Part shown: positions 26,312-36,719 of the stretch, piece after piece
Layout of the letters: every line of letters starts with the position of its first letter
Position numbering within the stretch: position 1 is the stretch's first letter
Source of the DNA: Aquila chrysaetos chrysaetos
Lineage: Eukaryota; Chordata; Aves; Accipitriformes; Accipitridae
Assembly: GCF_900496995.4 (NCBI RefSeq)
Contig: NC_044007.1
Span: 310,001-374,000 of the forward strand
Length of the DNA: 64,000 nt
Direction of reading: 5' to 3'
Notes under the pieces: model-generated
Told to the model about the DNA's origin: nothing
What the model saw: only the letters and a program-made list of their open reading frames with translations
The model's database searches: none
Made by a program: the position numbers and the translations under genes

Positions 26312-29266
26312 CTAGTGGTCCTGGTGGTGTCTCTTCTTACGCTGTGGGCCTGTGATGACGGTGGTGGTGATGGTGATCTTGTTCACGGTCAGCCCTCCTG
26401 TGCCGTAAGTGTCAAGATGTGCTTCTCGTTTGTACTCGGAGACTTGCTTGGTGGAGAGGAGCTCCCACACTGACACCCTCTGCTCCTGGAACTGGCCAAA
26501 AGTAATGTAGGAGCCCTCGGACTGGAGGAGATCCACTGTCTGCTGGGGAAGGCTTGCAAGATGCCTTTCTTTGCTGTCTGTCACAATGCTGCTGGTGGTG
26601 CTGACCAGTTCCTCAACGGTGAGTGTCCCTGCACGATACAGCTCCAGGAGCTCCTGCCTTTTCTCCTCAGGGATGTAGTCAGAGAAGAGCAGGTCCCACA
26701 CAGAGACCTGCCTCCCCTGGAACTCATCCATTGACATCTCGACTGTGGTGGACTTCAGGGTCTCTTCCCAGGTCCTGTCCTCCTGCAGGTAGGTGTGCTC
26801 AGCTTCTGCAACTGTCGACTCTGCTCTTGGACTGCTCGCATTTGCCAATTGCTCTGCCTTTGCTGCTTCTGCCTTGGTTACGATAGTGCTGACAACGGTT
26901 TTCACCTCCTCAAGGGTTAACTCTCCTGCCTGGTATAGCTCCAGGAGCTCCTTTCTGTTCTCCTCTGGGATATACTTGGAGTGGAGCAGGTCCCACACAG
27001 AGACCTTGTGGCCCTGAAACTCCCCAACCTCCATGTCGACGGCTGTGGTTTTCAAGGCTGTTTCCCATGGTTCTTCCTTGGGGGAGTCGTCATCCTTCTC
27101 TCCTGCTTCTGACACAGTGTCTTTGTCAGCAGTCTTGACTGCAATTAGGAATTTCCTGCTTGTAGATTCTTTTTTCTTAATGAGAGTGGTGACAACAATT
27201 ATTAACTGCTCCAAGGCCAGTGTCCCTGCACAGTACAGCGCCAGGAGCTCCTGTCTTTTCTCCTCAGGGATGTAGTCAGAGAAGAGCAGGTCCCACACAG
27301 AGACCTGCCTCCCCTGGAACTCATCCATTGACATCTCGACTGTGGTGGACTTCAGGGTCTCTTCCCAGGTCCTGTCCTCCTGCAGGTAGGTGTGCTCAGC
27401 TTCTGCAACTGTCGACTCTGCTCTTGGACTGCTCGCATTTGCCAATTGCTCTGCCTTTGCTGCTTCTGTCTTGGTTACGATAGTGCTGACAACGGTTTTC
27501 ACCTGCTCAAGGGTTAGCTCTCCTGCCTGGTACAGCTCCAGGAGCTCCTTTCTGTTCTCCTCTGGGATATACTTGGAGTGGAGCAGGTCCCACACAGAGA
27601 CCTTGTGGCCCTGAAACTCCCCAACCTCCATGTCGACGGCTGTGGTTTTCAAGGCTGTTTCCCATGGTTCTTCCTTGGGGGAGTCGTCATCCTTCTCTCC
27701 TGCTTCTGACACAGTGTCTTTGTCAGCAGTCTTGACTGCAATTAGGAATTTCCTGCTTGTAGATTCTTTTTTCTTGATGACAGTGGTGACAACAGTTATC
27801 ATCTGCTCCAGAGTTAATACCCTTTCACGGTACAGCTCCAGAAGCTCCTGTCTTTTCTCCTCAGGGATGTAGTCAGAGAAGAGCAGGTCCCACACAGAGA
27901 CCTGCCTGCCCTGCAACTCACCAGCTGGCACATCAATGGTGGTAGACTTCAAGATGTTATCTAGTTGTGCATCTTGGGTTGAAAAATCATCTCCATTTTC
28001 CTCTGCCCTTGTCACTGCCTTGTGTGGACTTCTGGCATTTGCCATGAGCACGGCATTTGCAGCTTCTCTTCTGTTTATGATGGTGGTGACCACAGTAGCC
28101 ACCTGCTCTGTGGTCAGTATCCCTGCTCTGTACAGCTCCAGCAGCTCCTGCCGCTTCCCTTGAGGGATGTATTTGGAAAAAAGCAGATCCAACAAGGAAA
28201 TGTTTTGCCCCTGGAACTCACCAGCAGTGACATAGATGGTTGCAGATTTTAAGGACTTTCTCAACTGTTGCTCCTGGGAGTGTATATCCTGAACTGGTTG
28301 TGATGCTTCCACCTCATTGTTGGGTATAACTGTGGATGAGACCAGATCCCCGTTTTCCATTTCTGCCTTGGTGATGATGGTGGTGAGGATGGTGATCATC
28401 TCTGGGATGGTCACCATCCCTGCCTTGTATTTCTTCAGCAGCTCCTCTCTCTGGTGATCAGGGATGTAGCGGGAGAAGAGGAGCTCCCAGACGGTGACGC
28501 TCTGGCCCTGGAAGAGCCCCACGTTGATGGTGGTGCGGGCAGCCTGCAGGGCTTTCCGGGCATCCTTGTTCAGCTGGTAGAGCACAGAGCCCTTGTCCAT
28601 CACATGGAGCATAAGCAGCCCTGTGTCCGGGTCAGGTACGCAGCGGCGGAGGAGCTGTGTATAAGTGAGGTTTTCATGCGTGTTGGGGTCGAAGCAACTT
28701 CTCGTTTGATTCTCGGGGTTAGAAAGAAACTGGCACATCTCCTGGTCAAAGTAGCCGCGCTGGTAGGCCACCTCCACGGGGAGGCGGTGGCTGTTGACGG
28801 GGTCGATGATGCCACCGGTGGCAATCTGGGCCTCGAGCAGGCGGATAGCGTGCTCCCTTACGATGAACTCTTTCTTCATCGCCTGGAAGAGGGAGATCTT
28901 GTGTCCTGTGTACGGCTCTGTGTACCCTGTCACAGCTCCCTCTGCTGACAGCAGCTTCTCATAAAAATCTCTGCCTATGAGTCCTGCAGTCAGTGCCTCT
29001 TTCACCGATAGTTTCTCGTTCCTCACGGGGTCGGTGAGGAACCCTGAAGCAGCCTGTGCCTCCAGCAGCACCAGGGCCGTACCCGGTGTCAGGAGCCCCC
29101 TCATCATGGCATCATAGATACTTATCTTCTTATTCATAGCCTGGATGAAGACTCCAGCTATGAAGTTACTTCCACCCCCACTCATCTCTTTGTGTCCACC
29201 TGCAATCAGGTTACTTCCCATGTTGCTTGACTTGTTGTTCTGAGGGGGTCCACTCATTCTCTGCAT
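26312..29266 (-). CDS. Epiplakin-like protein: one plakin repeat domain plus eight linker modules
   Basis: An uninterrupted 984-codon frame runs from the ATG at 29,264-29,266 to TAG at 26,312-26,314. An in-frame TAG lies 24 bases upstream of the ATG, and a strong splice acceptor lies at 29,311, so the whole protein is in one coding exon, as in EPPK1. Residues 1-32 are polar (Asn/Gly/Ser). Residues 33-217 form one PRD with the family signatures [45 protein letters not shown] and [11 protein letters not shown]. Residues from about 240 to 984 hold eight copies, about 100 residues apart, of a helical module of the form GEFQGxxVSVWDLLFSxYIPEEKRQELLELY...VVTTxI. That module joins PRDs in epiplakin. 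The C-terminus is basic (RKKRHHQDH). Family knowledge suggests a cytoplasmic, intermediate-filament-associated protein. The function of the module array is unknown. It could be a bird-specific EPPK1 duplicate. Intactness and constrained repeats argue that it is a working gene. Confidence 0.88.
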   Translation of the reverse strand: MQRMSGPPQNNKSSNMGSNLIAGGHKEMSGGGSNFIAGVFIQAMNKKISIYDAMMRGLLTPGTALVLLEAQAASGFLTDPVRNEKLSVKEALTAGLIGRDFYEKLLSAEGAVTGYTEPYTGHKISLFQAMKKEFIVREHAIRLLEAQIATGGIIDPVNSHRLPVEVAYQRGYFDQEMCQFLSNPENQTRSCFDPNTHENLTYTQLLRRCVPDPDTGLLMLHVMDKGSVLYQLNKDARKALQAARTTINVGLFQGQSVTVWELLFSRYIPDHQREELLKKYKAGMVTIPEMITILTTIITKAEMENGDLVSSTVIPNNEVEASQPVQDIHSQEQQLRKSLKSATIYVTAGEFQGQNISLLDLLFSKYIPQGKRQELLELYRAGILTTEQVATVVTTIINRREAANAVLMANARSPHKAVTRAEENGDDFSTQDAQLDNILKSTTIDVPAGELQGRQVSVWDLLFSDYIPEEKRQELLELYRERVLTLEQMITVVTTVIKKKESTSRKFLIAVKTADKDTVSEAGEKDDDSPKEEPWETALKTTAVDMEVGEFQGHKVSVWDLLHSKYIPEENRKELLELYQAGELTLEQVKTVVSTIVTKTEAAKAEQLANASSPRAESTVAEAEHTYLQEDRTWEETLKSTTVEMSMDEFQGRQVSVWDLLFSDYIPEEKRQELLALYCAGTLALEQLIIVVTTLIKKKESTSRKFLIAVKTADKDTVSEAGEKDDDSPKEEPWETALKTTAVDMEVGEFQGHKVSVWDLLHSKYIPEENRKELLELYQAGELTLEEVKTVVSTIVTKAEAAKAEQLANASSPRAESTVAEAEHTYLQEDRTWEETLKSTTVEMSMDEFQGRQVSVWDLLFSDYIPEEKRQELLELYRAGTLTVEELVSTTSSIVTDSKERHLASLPQQTVDLLQSEGSYITFGQFQEQRVSVWELLSTKQVSEYKREAHLDTYGTGGLTVNKITITTTVITGPQRKKRHHQDH
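26330..28545 (-). repeat. Eight tandem helical linker modules
   Basis: Module positions from N- to C-terminus are about 28,545-28,360; 28,245-28,060; 27,955-27,765; 27,650-27,470; 27,355-27,170; 27,053-26,870; 26,760-26,575; 26,525-26,330. Each contains an [EL]FQG-x2-VSVW-[DE]LL core, a YIPEE-like turn, a KRQELLELY helix and a hydrophobic VVTT helix. Modules 3, 5 and 7 are of one subtype (FSDYIPEEKRQ) and 4 and 6 of another (HSKYIPEENRK). Module 8 is the most diverged. Spacers between them are acidic (for example EKDDDSPKEE). Confidence 0.85.
26670..27863 (-). repeat. 597-bp tandem duplication inside the EPPK1-like CDS
   Basis: The block 26,670-27,266 is repeated almost exactly at 27,267-27,863. 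The anchor gggatgtagtcagagaagag recurs at 26,670, 27,267 and 27,864, exactly 597 bases (199 codons) apart each time. One unit is two modules plus both spacers. The first and second units differ at a small number of sites, mainly around 27,180-27,240. The third anchor continues into diverged sequence after about 40 bases. Confidence 0.93.
28616..29170 (-). repeat. Plakin repeat domain of the EPPK1-like gene
   Basis: It begins at SNFIAGVFIQ and ends at PDPDTGL, about 185 residues. It lacks the RYLxGTG lead-in seen in most EPPK1 PRDs. The segment at 28,752-28,845 is nearly identical at DNA level to EPPK1 array copies (encoding the HRLPVEVAY region), while other parts are diverged. Confidence 0.9.
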
Positions 29267-29310
29267 TGTCTCTGGGGAACAGTCCTGCTACTGTGGGGCA
29301 CTGTGTTTGT

Positions 29311-29330
29311 CTGAGGAGAGAGAAAGAAAC
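29311..29330 (-). promoter_or_regulatory. Predicted 3' splice acceptor of EPPK1-like coding exon
   Basis: On the minus strand the text TTTCTTTCTCTCTCCTCAG runs directly into ACAAACACAG at 29,310. The long pyrimidine tract and CAG make a strong acceptor, 44 bases before the ATG. This implies an upstream non-coding exon, which is the arrangement of EPPK1 (5' UTR exon plus one giant coding exon). The partner donor was not identified. Confidence 0.7.
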
Positions 29331-29641
29331 ATCTTGGTAAGACATATGTTCTTATACAGTTTTCATGGCGTGTGTGAAGAAAGCCATCTCCCTGGATGTG
29401 GTAGCAGGAGCCCAGAGAGAAGCAGGGAGTGGGGCCTGGGGCTTTGCTGCCATCCTCCTCTCTCAGCAGCAGTCTCGGGGCCAAGAGTACCCCTTGCCCA
29501 GCTGCCTCTCGAACAGCAGATGAGAGCTCTCTGGAAGCAGCAGTGACAGCCCGGCCGGTGTGTTTGCCTGTTCAGCATGCTGTGCACCTCCCAGCTGCAG
29601 CGGTGGGCTCTACACATCTCTGTGCAGCTGGTAGGCTTGGT

Positions 29642-29704
29642 GCAGAGATGCAGCACTCTCATGACCAGATGGCGCAGAGATGCAGCACTCTCATGACCAG
29701 AAGG
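29642..29704. repeat. 32-bp direct repeat, two copies
   Basis: The string gcagagatgcagcactctca plus tgaccaga occurs at 29,642 and again at 29,674. It is a small local duplication in non-coding sequence upstream of the EPPK1-like gene. Confidence 0.85.
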
Positions 29705-30999
29705 CTCGATGCCTATGCCAAAGAGCTCCTGCACTCAGGGCAGGAAAACAGATAGTGCAATGAGGGGGAGCAGGCAAGGGAAGCGGAGCTGACCAGCACC
29801 TCAGGTACTGGCAGGTGGAGAGGTTTGAGGGCCATGTCACAGAGTGAGAGACATGCACTCCGCAAAGAAGCATTATATCAGCAGCATGGATAACTTGGCC
29901 GCACTCTGGGCCCCCAGGGAGCTGCATGCTCTCCCAGAGCCTGACACTGCCTCAAACCTGTGGCCTCTATGACCTTCCTCTTCTGTTCCTGGCTGACACA
30001 ACCACTGCTCGCTTTTGGGCTGATGCCACAGGGTGCCAGCAGGAATCATGGCCACTGCTCACCTCCCTGTTCTCTCAGTACTGGCTCCTGTGCTGCCCTG
30101 GGGCTGGCAGATTTACCTGGGGGTCATTTGACAAGCTCAGGTTGTGCCAAGAAACAGCAGTGACTTCCTGATATGAGTGCCACCAGCGACTATCCAGCTG
30201 CAGAGAGGTGCTGGCTAGTGCTGCAAGTCATCTTCTGCTCTTGTCCACTTAGACCACGCTGCCTGGCTTCGTGCTGGTCACGGGCTGGCTATGAGCATGG
30301 TGGGACACTGCCAGCACCAAGCAGGGTGGCAGGCACAGCCTGGCTCATGGCTGTCCGTGGAGATCTTTCTTCCTGCTGTGTGATCCCACACCACCCTGGC
30401 ATGACACAGGACATGGAAATGGTCTTAGATGAGTGGCTGGTAAGATCCACATGCAGCAGTGGGGATGAGCTGGCAGACACCTTCTCTCAGGCTGTGCTTC
30501 TGCTGCAGTTGAGATGTGCCTTGGTCTCTGATTGTTCTAAGGGCACTGGGTTGGCAGAGCCCCCAGCCCCCATCCTGTTACACTCTCCTGTCCTCCAAAA
30601 GTGGGGTCTATAGCCGCAGGTGCGCTGGCACCGCTCCTGACCCATGCTGACTTCTGAACTGTGCATGGGCATTGTCCATGGGAGGGCTAGTTGGCTGGTG
30701 CCGGACACCATCCTGGGGACCATTCTAACCAGTTCCAGCAACTGGGGACAAGGGCAGAGTCAATGGGAGGGTTTGTCTGACTGAGTGCTCTCTCTGCAGC
30801 AGGGTCAAGGTGCTCTCTCCAGATATTTAGGGAAGCTGCTCTAGGAACAGGATGGTAGAGAGAGATGCTCTGGCTGAGCCCTCTGGCACACAGCCCTCTG
30901 GACATCCTGCGCCAGGCTTGCTCTGGACCACAGTCTGTAGCCACCGCAGGCTGTCCTCCACAGACCTCTGTGGTCATGTCTGTGAGTCCAGGTCTGGCG

Positions 31000-31075
31000 T
31001 CAGCCTCTACAACATCCTGTGGCAACAAGACCTGTGATTTAATCACACTTTGCAGGGAAAGTATTTTCACTGGGA
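31000..31075 (-). mobile_element. Short CR1 fragment
   Basis: The + strand tctacaacatcctgtggcaa followed by caagacctgtgatttaatca corresponds to the antisense CR1 block 'ccacaacatcctgtggcaa...'. Only about 75 bases are recognisable. Confidence 0.5.
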
Positions 31076-31140
31076 GCTTCTAGCTCCTGTGCTGCAGGCA
31101 GTCATGAATGGTCAGTCTTTGTTATTAGCTAATTGTTATG

Positions 31141-31200
31141 TAGGTAAAATGGTAGATAAAATTACAGATATATATATGTATATAAATAAAGATTAGACAG
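31141..31200. repeat. AT-rich microsatellite with an AATAAA
   Basis: The sequence gatatatatatgtatataaa passes into aataaagattag on the + strand. It is a short TA-rich tract. The AATAAA hexamer is probably incidental, since no + strand gene ends here. Confidence 0.5.
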
Positions 31201-31426
31201 TAGTGAGGGACTAAAAGCAGGTACCTCAGGGAGCCTGCTGTAAGTGGCTGCTTGCAGTGGTCTCTCCCATTCAGGCATGTACCTTGCAATTAGTGTGACC
31301 AGTCACAGTCAATCCAGCGGGTACCCTCACCCCCTTACCCATAAAAATGCAGCACCATAAACCAAGATGCCAGTTGCACTGCCTGAAGTGTTTCAGAGGA
31401 AGGCAGCCGTGCTCTGGAGCAGACAT

Positions 31427-31735
31427 CAGAACAGCCATGCAGAGTCAGGCCAAGGGTCTGTGTAGTCCAGAGTCTTGTTTCCATCTTGAGCCATAAGTGG
31501 ACAACAGGGGAAGGATGAAGAATGGGGCAAGGTGTGTAATATTTCCCTGGTTTCTATGTCAACCTCTGACTATTTTCAGCTCAGTGGATTTCATGAGCTG
31601 GATGCATTTTGGGTCTGTGTAGTAATCCTTGAGGGATGTCTCGCATGCTGTCACCCGGTCTGTTCTGGAAGCCCTGTAAACTTTCAGCATCTACAACATT
31701 GCGTGGTGATGAGGCCACAGACTTGTAAAAACAGC
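31427..31735 (-). mobile_element. CR1 LINE, 3' end, diverged
   Basis: The + strand begins agaacagccatgcagagtca and continues with caagggtctgtgtagtccag, gaagaatggggcaaggtg, gactattttcagctcagtgg and tttcagcatctacaacattg. These are the antisense landmarks of a CR1 3' end in order, though with many substitutions. Confidence 0.75.
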
Positions 31736-33929
31736 AAAAATGAAACCCAAAACATTTCCTTGGGAACACCCATCTCCCATAAACTACAGTGACTGATGTT
31801 AATGATATGTTTAACTCATTATCAGGGTCACAGCTTAATTCTCCAACTGTTTACCTAACTGGTCTAGAAGTCTCTGAGTCATGGCTTTTCATCCATTTAA
31901 ATATTGGATTGATGCTGGTGTAGATGGATCACAATGGGGGAGAGGTTTATCCCAGCAGTCACAGACCAACCCCTGCCTCTTTGGGGACCCTGCCCATGGC
32001 TTCAGGCTCTTCTCTACAGCCAGCAGCACTGGTCCCACCTTGTGGCTCCAGCCCTAGAGAGCAGCTTCGCTGCCCTCCCCTGCCTGACTCCACTGATGCA
32101 GCTGAAACCTCCCAGGAGGTGATGGGCTGGTTGTGCTGCCTGCTCGGGTGGTGCTGGGTCCCGGACAAAGCGGAGTGCTGTGGTCACACCCTGGAGCAGG
32201 CGACACCTATGTAGGACATGGATGTCGTGTAAACACCCTATACTGGAAAGACGTTGCCCAACTGCAAGCTATCATTAGCTGGTCTCTAATCAGACCTCCT
32301 GATGCCGGGGCTTGGCTGTACACGCAGCTCCTGGGGCAGGAGCTGGCTGTCCTTTCAAGCTGTCGCTGCAGCCCAGCCCAAGAAGCCCCAGTGGAAGCGG
32401 TTTTCCAGCCGGAGTGAGCAGGGGTGGCCTGGCAGTGCCGTGGTCCCAAGCCCTGCCTGCGCCCCGGGGAGTGAAACCACATCAGCCCCCCCAGCCTGGC
32501 ACTCGCCTCACAGCCTCCTGCCGCCGGGCTCCCAGCCGAGACCCACTGCACGAATCGGCAGCCTGCTGTCTCCGGTGCCTGCAGGCTCAGGCAGGTCCCA
32601 TAGCTCTGGTTGCTTCCTTCCCGTATCCCAATGTCCTGATCTGCTCAGCTGAAGTGTTGAGGACACAAAGCGCATCGTATGGAGCAGCAGCTCCATCCAG
32701 CCCTGGTGCCACTCTGTCACTTTGTCCCTTCTTGGAAAAGACCGAGTCCTGCCTGGAGACCTCCTGCTCACCAGTCCCCTGGGCCTCAGCAGCTGCCCTC
32801 TGAACACTAGGTTTTGGGGTAGAGGCAAGGTCCCCACATCCCTTGCAGGCCCCTGGTATCTGCACGGAGGGTGCCATGCCGAAGCGGGGCTGTGTGGTGG
32901 CCCCGGTGCCCCCTCCAGACGGGCTCTGTCCTACCTGCTGGACACGTATCCAGAGCGGCTGGCTCCTCAGCAGGCTCTGGTCCTCCTCCTCCCGCCGCCT
33001 CTCAGCCAGGATGAGCAGCTGAGGCAAGCTCCCAATTTAAATCCTTCCCTTCCCTGCCCCTAGGGATGACACGGTGGCCCTGCCCTGTGCTGAAATACAG
33101 GAGCACAGCTGAAATACTGACATCCGACCACCGCAGCACAGTGTCACGGCAGCCCCAGCCCCAGGAGCCCAGGTGGGGTGGCAGGGGCCGGGGCACAGTG
33201 ACCGGCTCCGGTGTGAGACGTGGGGCATGTCTTTCACTGGACCTTGGGCGAGTGATGGCTGTGAAGGGTGCAGAGGCACAGTGTGGCTTCTGGACTCTCT
33301 GCCACCACCTTCTTCTGACGGATGCCCAGCACGACTGCTCGTGGACTGCCCTGCCCGCGGTCCTGGCTGCCATGGAGGTCTCCACGGATCTGGGCTTGTT
33401 CAATCTGCTGTTGCTCTGGCTGAGTCCCTTGGCTGGGGAGCTGCAGCCCCCCTCCTGCAGCTGTCCCTGCTGCCCAGCCAGGACAGAGACCGAGCCTGTC
33501 CCTCACGGTGGCCATGCCTGGGACCATGCTGGTGCCAGAGCTGTGGTGGCTGCTGGCATTGTTTGCAGTGCATGGAGTGGGTTGTCAGTGCTTCCAGCCA
33601 AAGCAGCCCCAGGATGGAAACCTCTCACACTCCTGGTGAGCAGGGAGGGCCAGCCCCGTGCTGTGGCCAGCATCTGCCCAGGAGCTTGGGGCACACGGTC
33701 AACCACTTGCTTGCAGAGGGCTTGCACCGGCTGACCAGCTGGCAGAGGCAGGCTCATGGCTCTGGCCAGCTTCAGGCTGAGCGGGGCTGAAGCTCAGTCC
33801 CATGTTTGGGTCCGTTTCTGTGTCGGCGTAGGATGGGCCACATCCCATCAGACCGCAGCCACAGCTCTGGTGAACGGGCTTGCCTGGCGCCCGCTTCCAG
33901 AACAAGGGTGGTTTTGGTTGGATTGTTCT

Positions 33930-34250
33930 GGTGTGCAGTCATTTGTGTAGCTGTGTATGTGCTTGGGTGTTGATTGTGTCTGTGGCTGAGTGCATTTGTG
34001 ACTGCGTATGTGCTCCCATCAACCTGCACGTGTGTCTGTGTCTCGGCGTGTGTGCGTGAGTGTACACGCTCTTGTGTGACTCTGCGCGTGGGCGACCATG
34101 CGAGTGTGTGCATATGTGACAGTGTATGTGCAAGGGAGAGACAGTATATATGCTTGGGGGAGCCTGCATGTGCAGCTGCACATACACGGGTGTGTGTGAC
34201 TGTGTGTGCTGGTGTGGCTCGGGCCCTGTGTGGGTGTGCATGACTCGGTG
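33930..34250. repeat. TG-rich low-complexity tract
   Basis: Irregular tgtg/tgcg/catgtg units cover about 320 bases, for example gtgtctgtgtctcggcgtgt. It alternates purine and pyrimidine for long runs and is likely a decayed (TG)n microsatellite, with Z-DNA potential. Confidence 0.75.
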
Positions 34251-34899
34251 CCCCTGTGCAGAGGAGGTGCTGCCTGCCCCTGCCCTTCTTTCCCTGGGTG
34301 TCCTGCTTTGGGTGCACATTCCTGCCTGCGTAGGTGCTTGCCAGACTGGATGATCAGCACACAGAGACATTTTCCCTCTGACTCACTAAGGTCGGTTTGG
34401 CTGTGGGGAACACACCTGGGCAGGAGGTCCCTCTGTTCACAGGGGTGAAGGTGGACACAGGACCTGTTTCTGTTGTCTCTGCTCTGTCCTCAGAAGTCCT
34501 TCCTTGCCTGACACCTATTTTCAGCCTGCCTTATATTTGCACTTCATAATTGCAACATAATTGCAACTTCACTAATTGCACTTCACTGTAGATTTGGCTA
34601 TTCCGGCTGGGCTACCGCAAAAGCTTCGTTCTGGGCTGCATCCTTGGCAGGAGCAGAGCGCAGGGGGGTGCAAAGGGTACCTGGCCTGGGCCAGGCAGGA
34701 GGATCCCATCTCTCTCTTCTCTCAGCAGCCTGCTCTGTGCAGCACAGACCCTGCATGCAGGCCTGGCCAGATGAGCACCCATGAGGCAGCGCTGATTTGC
34801 TTTGCATTGGTCCCCCTGCACTCCTGAGGCACAGCACAGCACTGACCATGGCCAAGCAGGACGCTCCTCTGAGCTGTACCAGTGACACTGGATCACTAC

Positions 34900-35600
34900 C
34901 TGGAGCCAGCCCAGCTCATTTAGACACCTCTGACATGCTGTTAGTTGGTGGCTTCCCTTGAAGGTGCATTACTTTGCATTTGTCAAAACAGAGGCTGTGA
35001 TTTATCTCCCCACAGTGGATGCCTCCCGCTGAGCTGCAGCCCAGGTCCCTTTATAGCCATGGAGAGCACATCAGGATGCTCGCTGGAGCCCAGAGCATGA
35101 CTCCTCTGACCACTTGCATGTCTGCTGTAGGATATGTCCACAAAGCAACCACTGGCCACATGGGCCTGCTCTCCCTTGGCTGCCCGGGGCAGCTGGGTGA
35201 CCCAAGCTGCACACAAACATCACCTGCAGTAAATCAGCCCTGAACATCACCTCCTCCTGAACGTGCAGGTGTCTGACCAGCCCCACCTCCCTCACAGGGA
35301 CCAGATGGCTTAAACAGAGTTGTATTACATGGAAATGCTGGTGCCTCACCTCGACACTGCTCCCAGATTGTCCCCTCTTTAGTGGAGAACAGGGCTCCCT
35401 CTTCCCTGACGAGGACTGAGTATTTAATCCTAGACTTCCCTCCCTAGCTCTTAGCCTGTTTCTGGGATGTGACAAACCCTTTTCTTTCTGACCCTGAAGC
35501 AGCTTAGTTCTTTCCCTATCTTCTCTAAGGCACTGTCAAAGGTTTTCTGGAGATGGATTAAGTGAGCTGAGCTCTTCTATATCCAATACTGTATCCAAGA
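34900..35600 (-). mobile_element. Possible ancient CR1 remnants
   Basis: Phrases such as gcattactttgcatttgtca (about 34,964) and ggcactgtcaaaggttttct (about 35,530) resemble antisense CR1 ORF2 text. The similarity is weak and patchy; other ancient LINEs or chance are possible. Confidence 0.33.
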
Positions 35601-36518
35601 GGTATTTCCCCATGGGATTAGGACAATGCTGCAGGTGAGCCCTGTGCATGAGCCCCTGTGCCTGCCAGCTCCTGGAGCCACCAAGGGGGCTGCACCCACT
35701 GGCACAGGACAAGCCGGCCCTCCACAGTCCTGGGGCTCACCTGCTCCTCTGCAACCTCGCCGAGAAGGGCTGATGAAGGACAAGGGTGCCCACAAGTGCA
35801 TCTCCAGGCAGGTGCCCGTTTCTGTGTCCCGTGGGTGACTCCAGCACCTGCACGCCTTTCCCAGGGAAAAGGAGTGTGGCAGAGACTGCACTGAGCTTCT
35901 CAGCTTCATAAATCCAATCCCTACGCTGCAGAGCTGAAACCTGGTCCTCCTGGACAGGATTGCATGTGTGCTGCGTGCCGGACCTTGGTCCCATCTAGCT
36001 TACTCACTGCTTTGGCCAGCTGCTGTCAGACACACAAGATGTGTATCTCCTCCTGGCCCTTGTCTTTGTCTCTGTGGCTTGGGCTGAAATCCTCTCAGCT
36101 CCATCCCAAAGCCGCTGTGCACTGGTGTGTTAAAGGCAGAGGGACACTAGACCCTGCCCAGCTAGGCAGAGCCTAGCTGGAGTGTCGCTCAGCTGGTGCC
36201 TGGGTGTGTGCAACTACCCTGCCTCCAGACCTGCCTCCATCCCTTCCCCCTGCTCCTGGGGCTCATCGTTAGGCTTGAGACTTAAAGGAGGGCTCCCGTC
36301 TCTCTCTCTCTGCCACCTGGGAGCATCACCAGCATCTTACCTGGTGTACCAGGTTTGCGTGGTAAGGTTTTGGTAGCAGGGGTCTGCGTGGCTGGCTTCT
36401 GTGAGAAGCTGCTAGAAGCTTCCCCCATGTCCAACAGAGCCAGTGCCAGCCGGCTCCAAGACGGACCCACTGCTGGCCAAGGCTGAGCCCATCAGTGACA
36501 GTGGCAGTGCCTCTGGGA

Positions 36519-36529
36519 TAACATATTTA
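36519..36529 (+). promoter_or_regulatory. TATA-like element of the solo LTR
   Basis: acatatttaag lies in the U3 part of the LTR, with a GC-rich flank on the left. It could drive transcription to the right, antisense to the EPPK1 locus. Activity is not shown by sequence. Confidence 0.45.
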
Positions 36530-36719
36530 AGAAGTGGGAAAAAAATCTGCTGCTGCTGCACAGAAGCCAGAAGAGAGGAGTGAAAGTATCTGCAAGAAAC
36601 AACCCTGCAGACACCAAGGTCAGTGAAGAAGGAGGGGAGGAGGTGCTCCAGGTGCCGGAGCAGACATTCCCCTGCAGCCTGTGGTGAAGACCATGGTGAG
36701 GCAGGCTGTCCCCCTGCAG

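Noticed and set aside
26312-29266. EPPK1-like gene as a misplaced piece of the EPPK1 array
   Set aside because: Its PRD and modules are clearly diverged from the array, it has its own start, stop and splice acceptor, and its tail layout does not occur in the EPPK1 part of this window.
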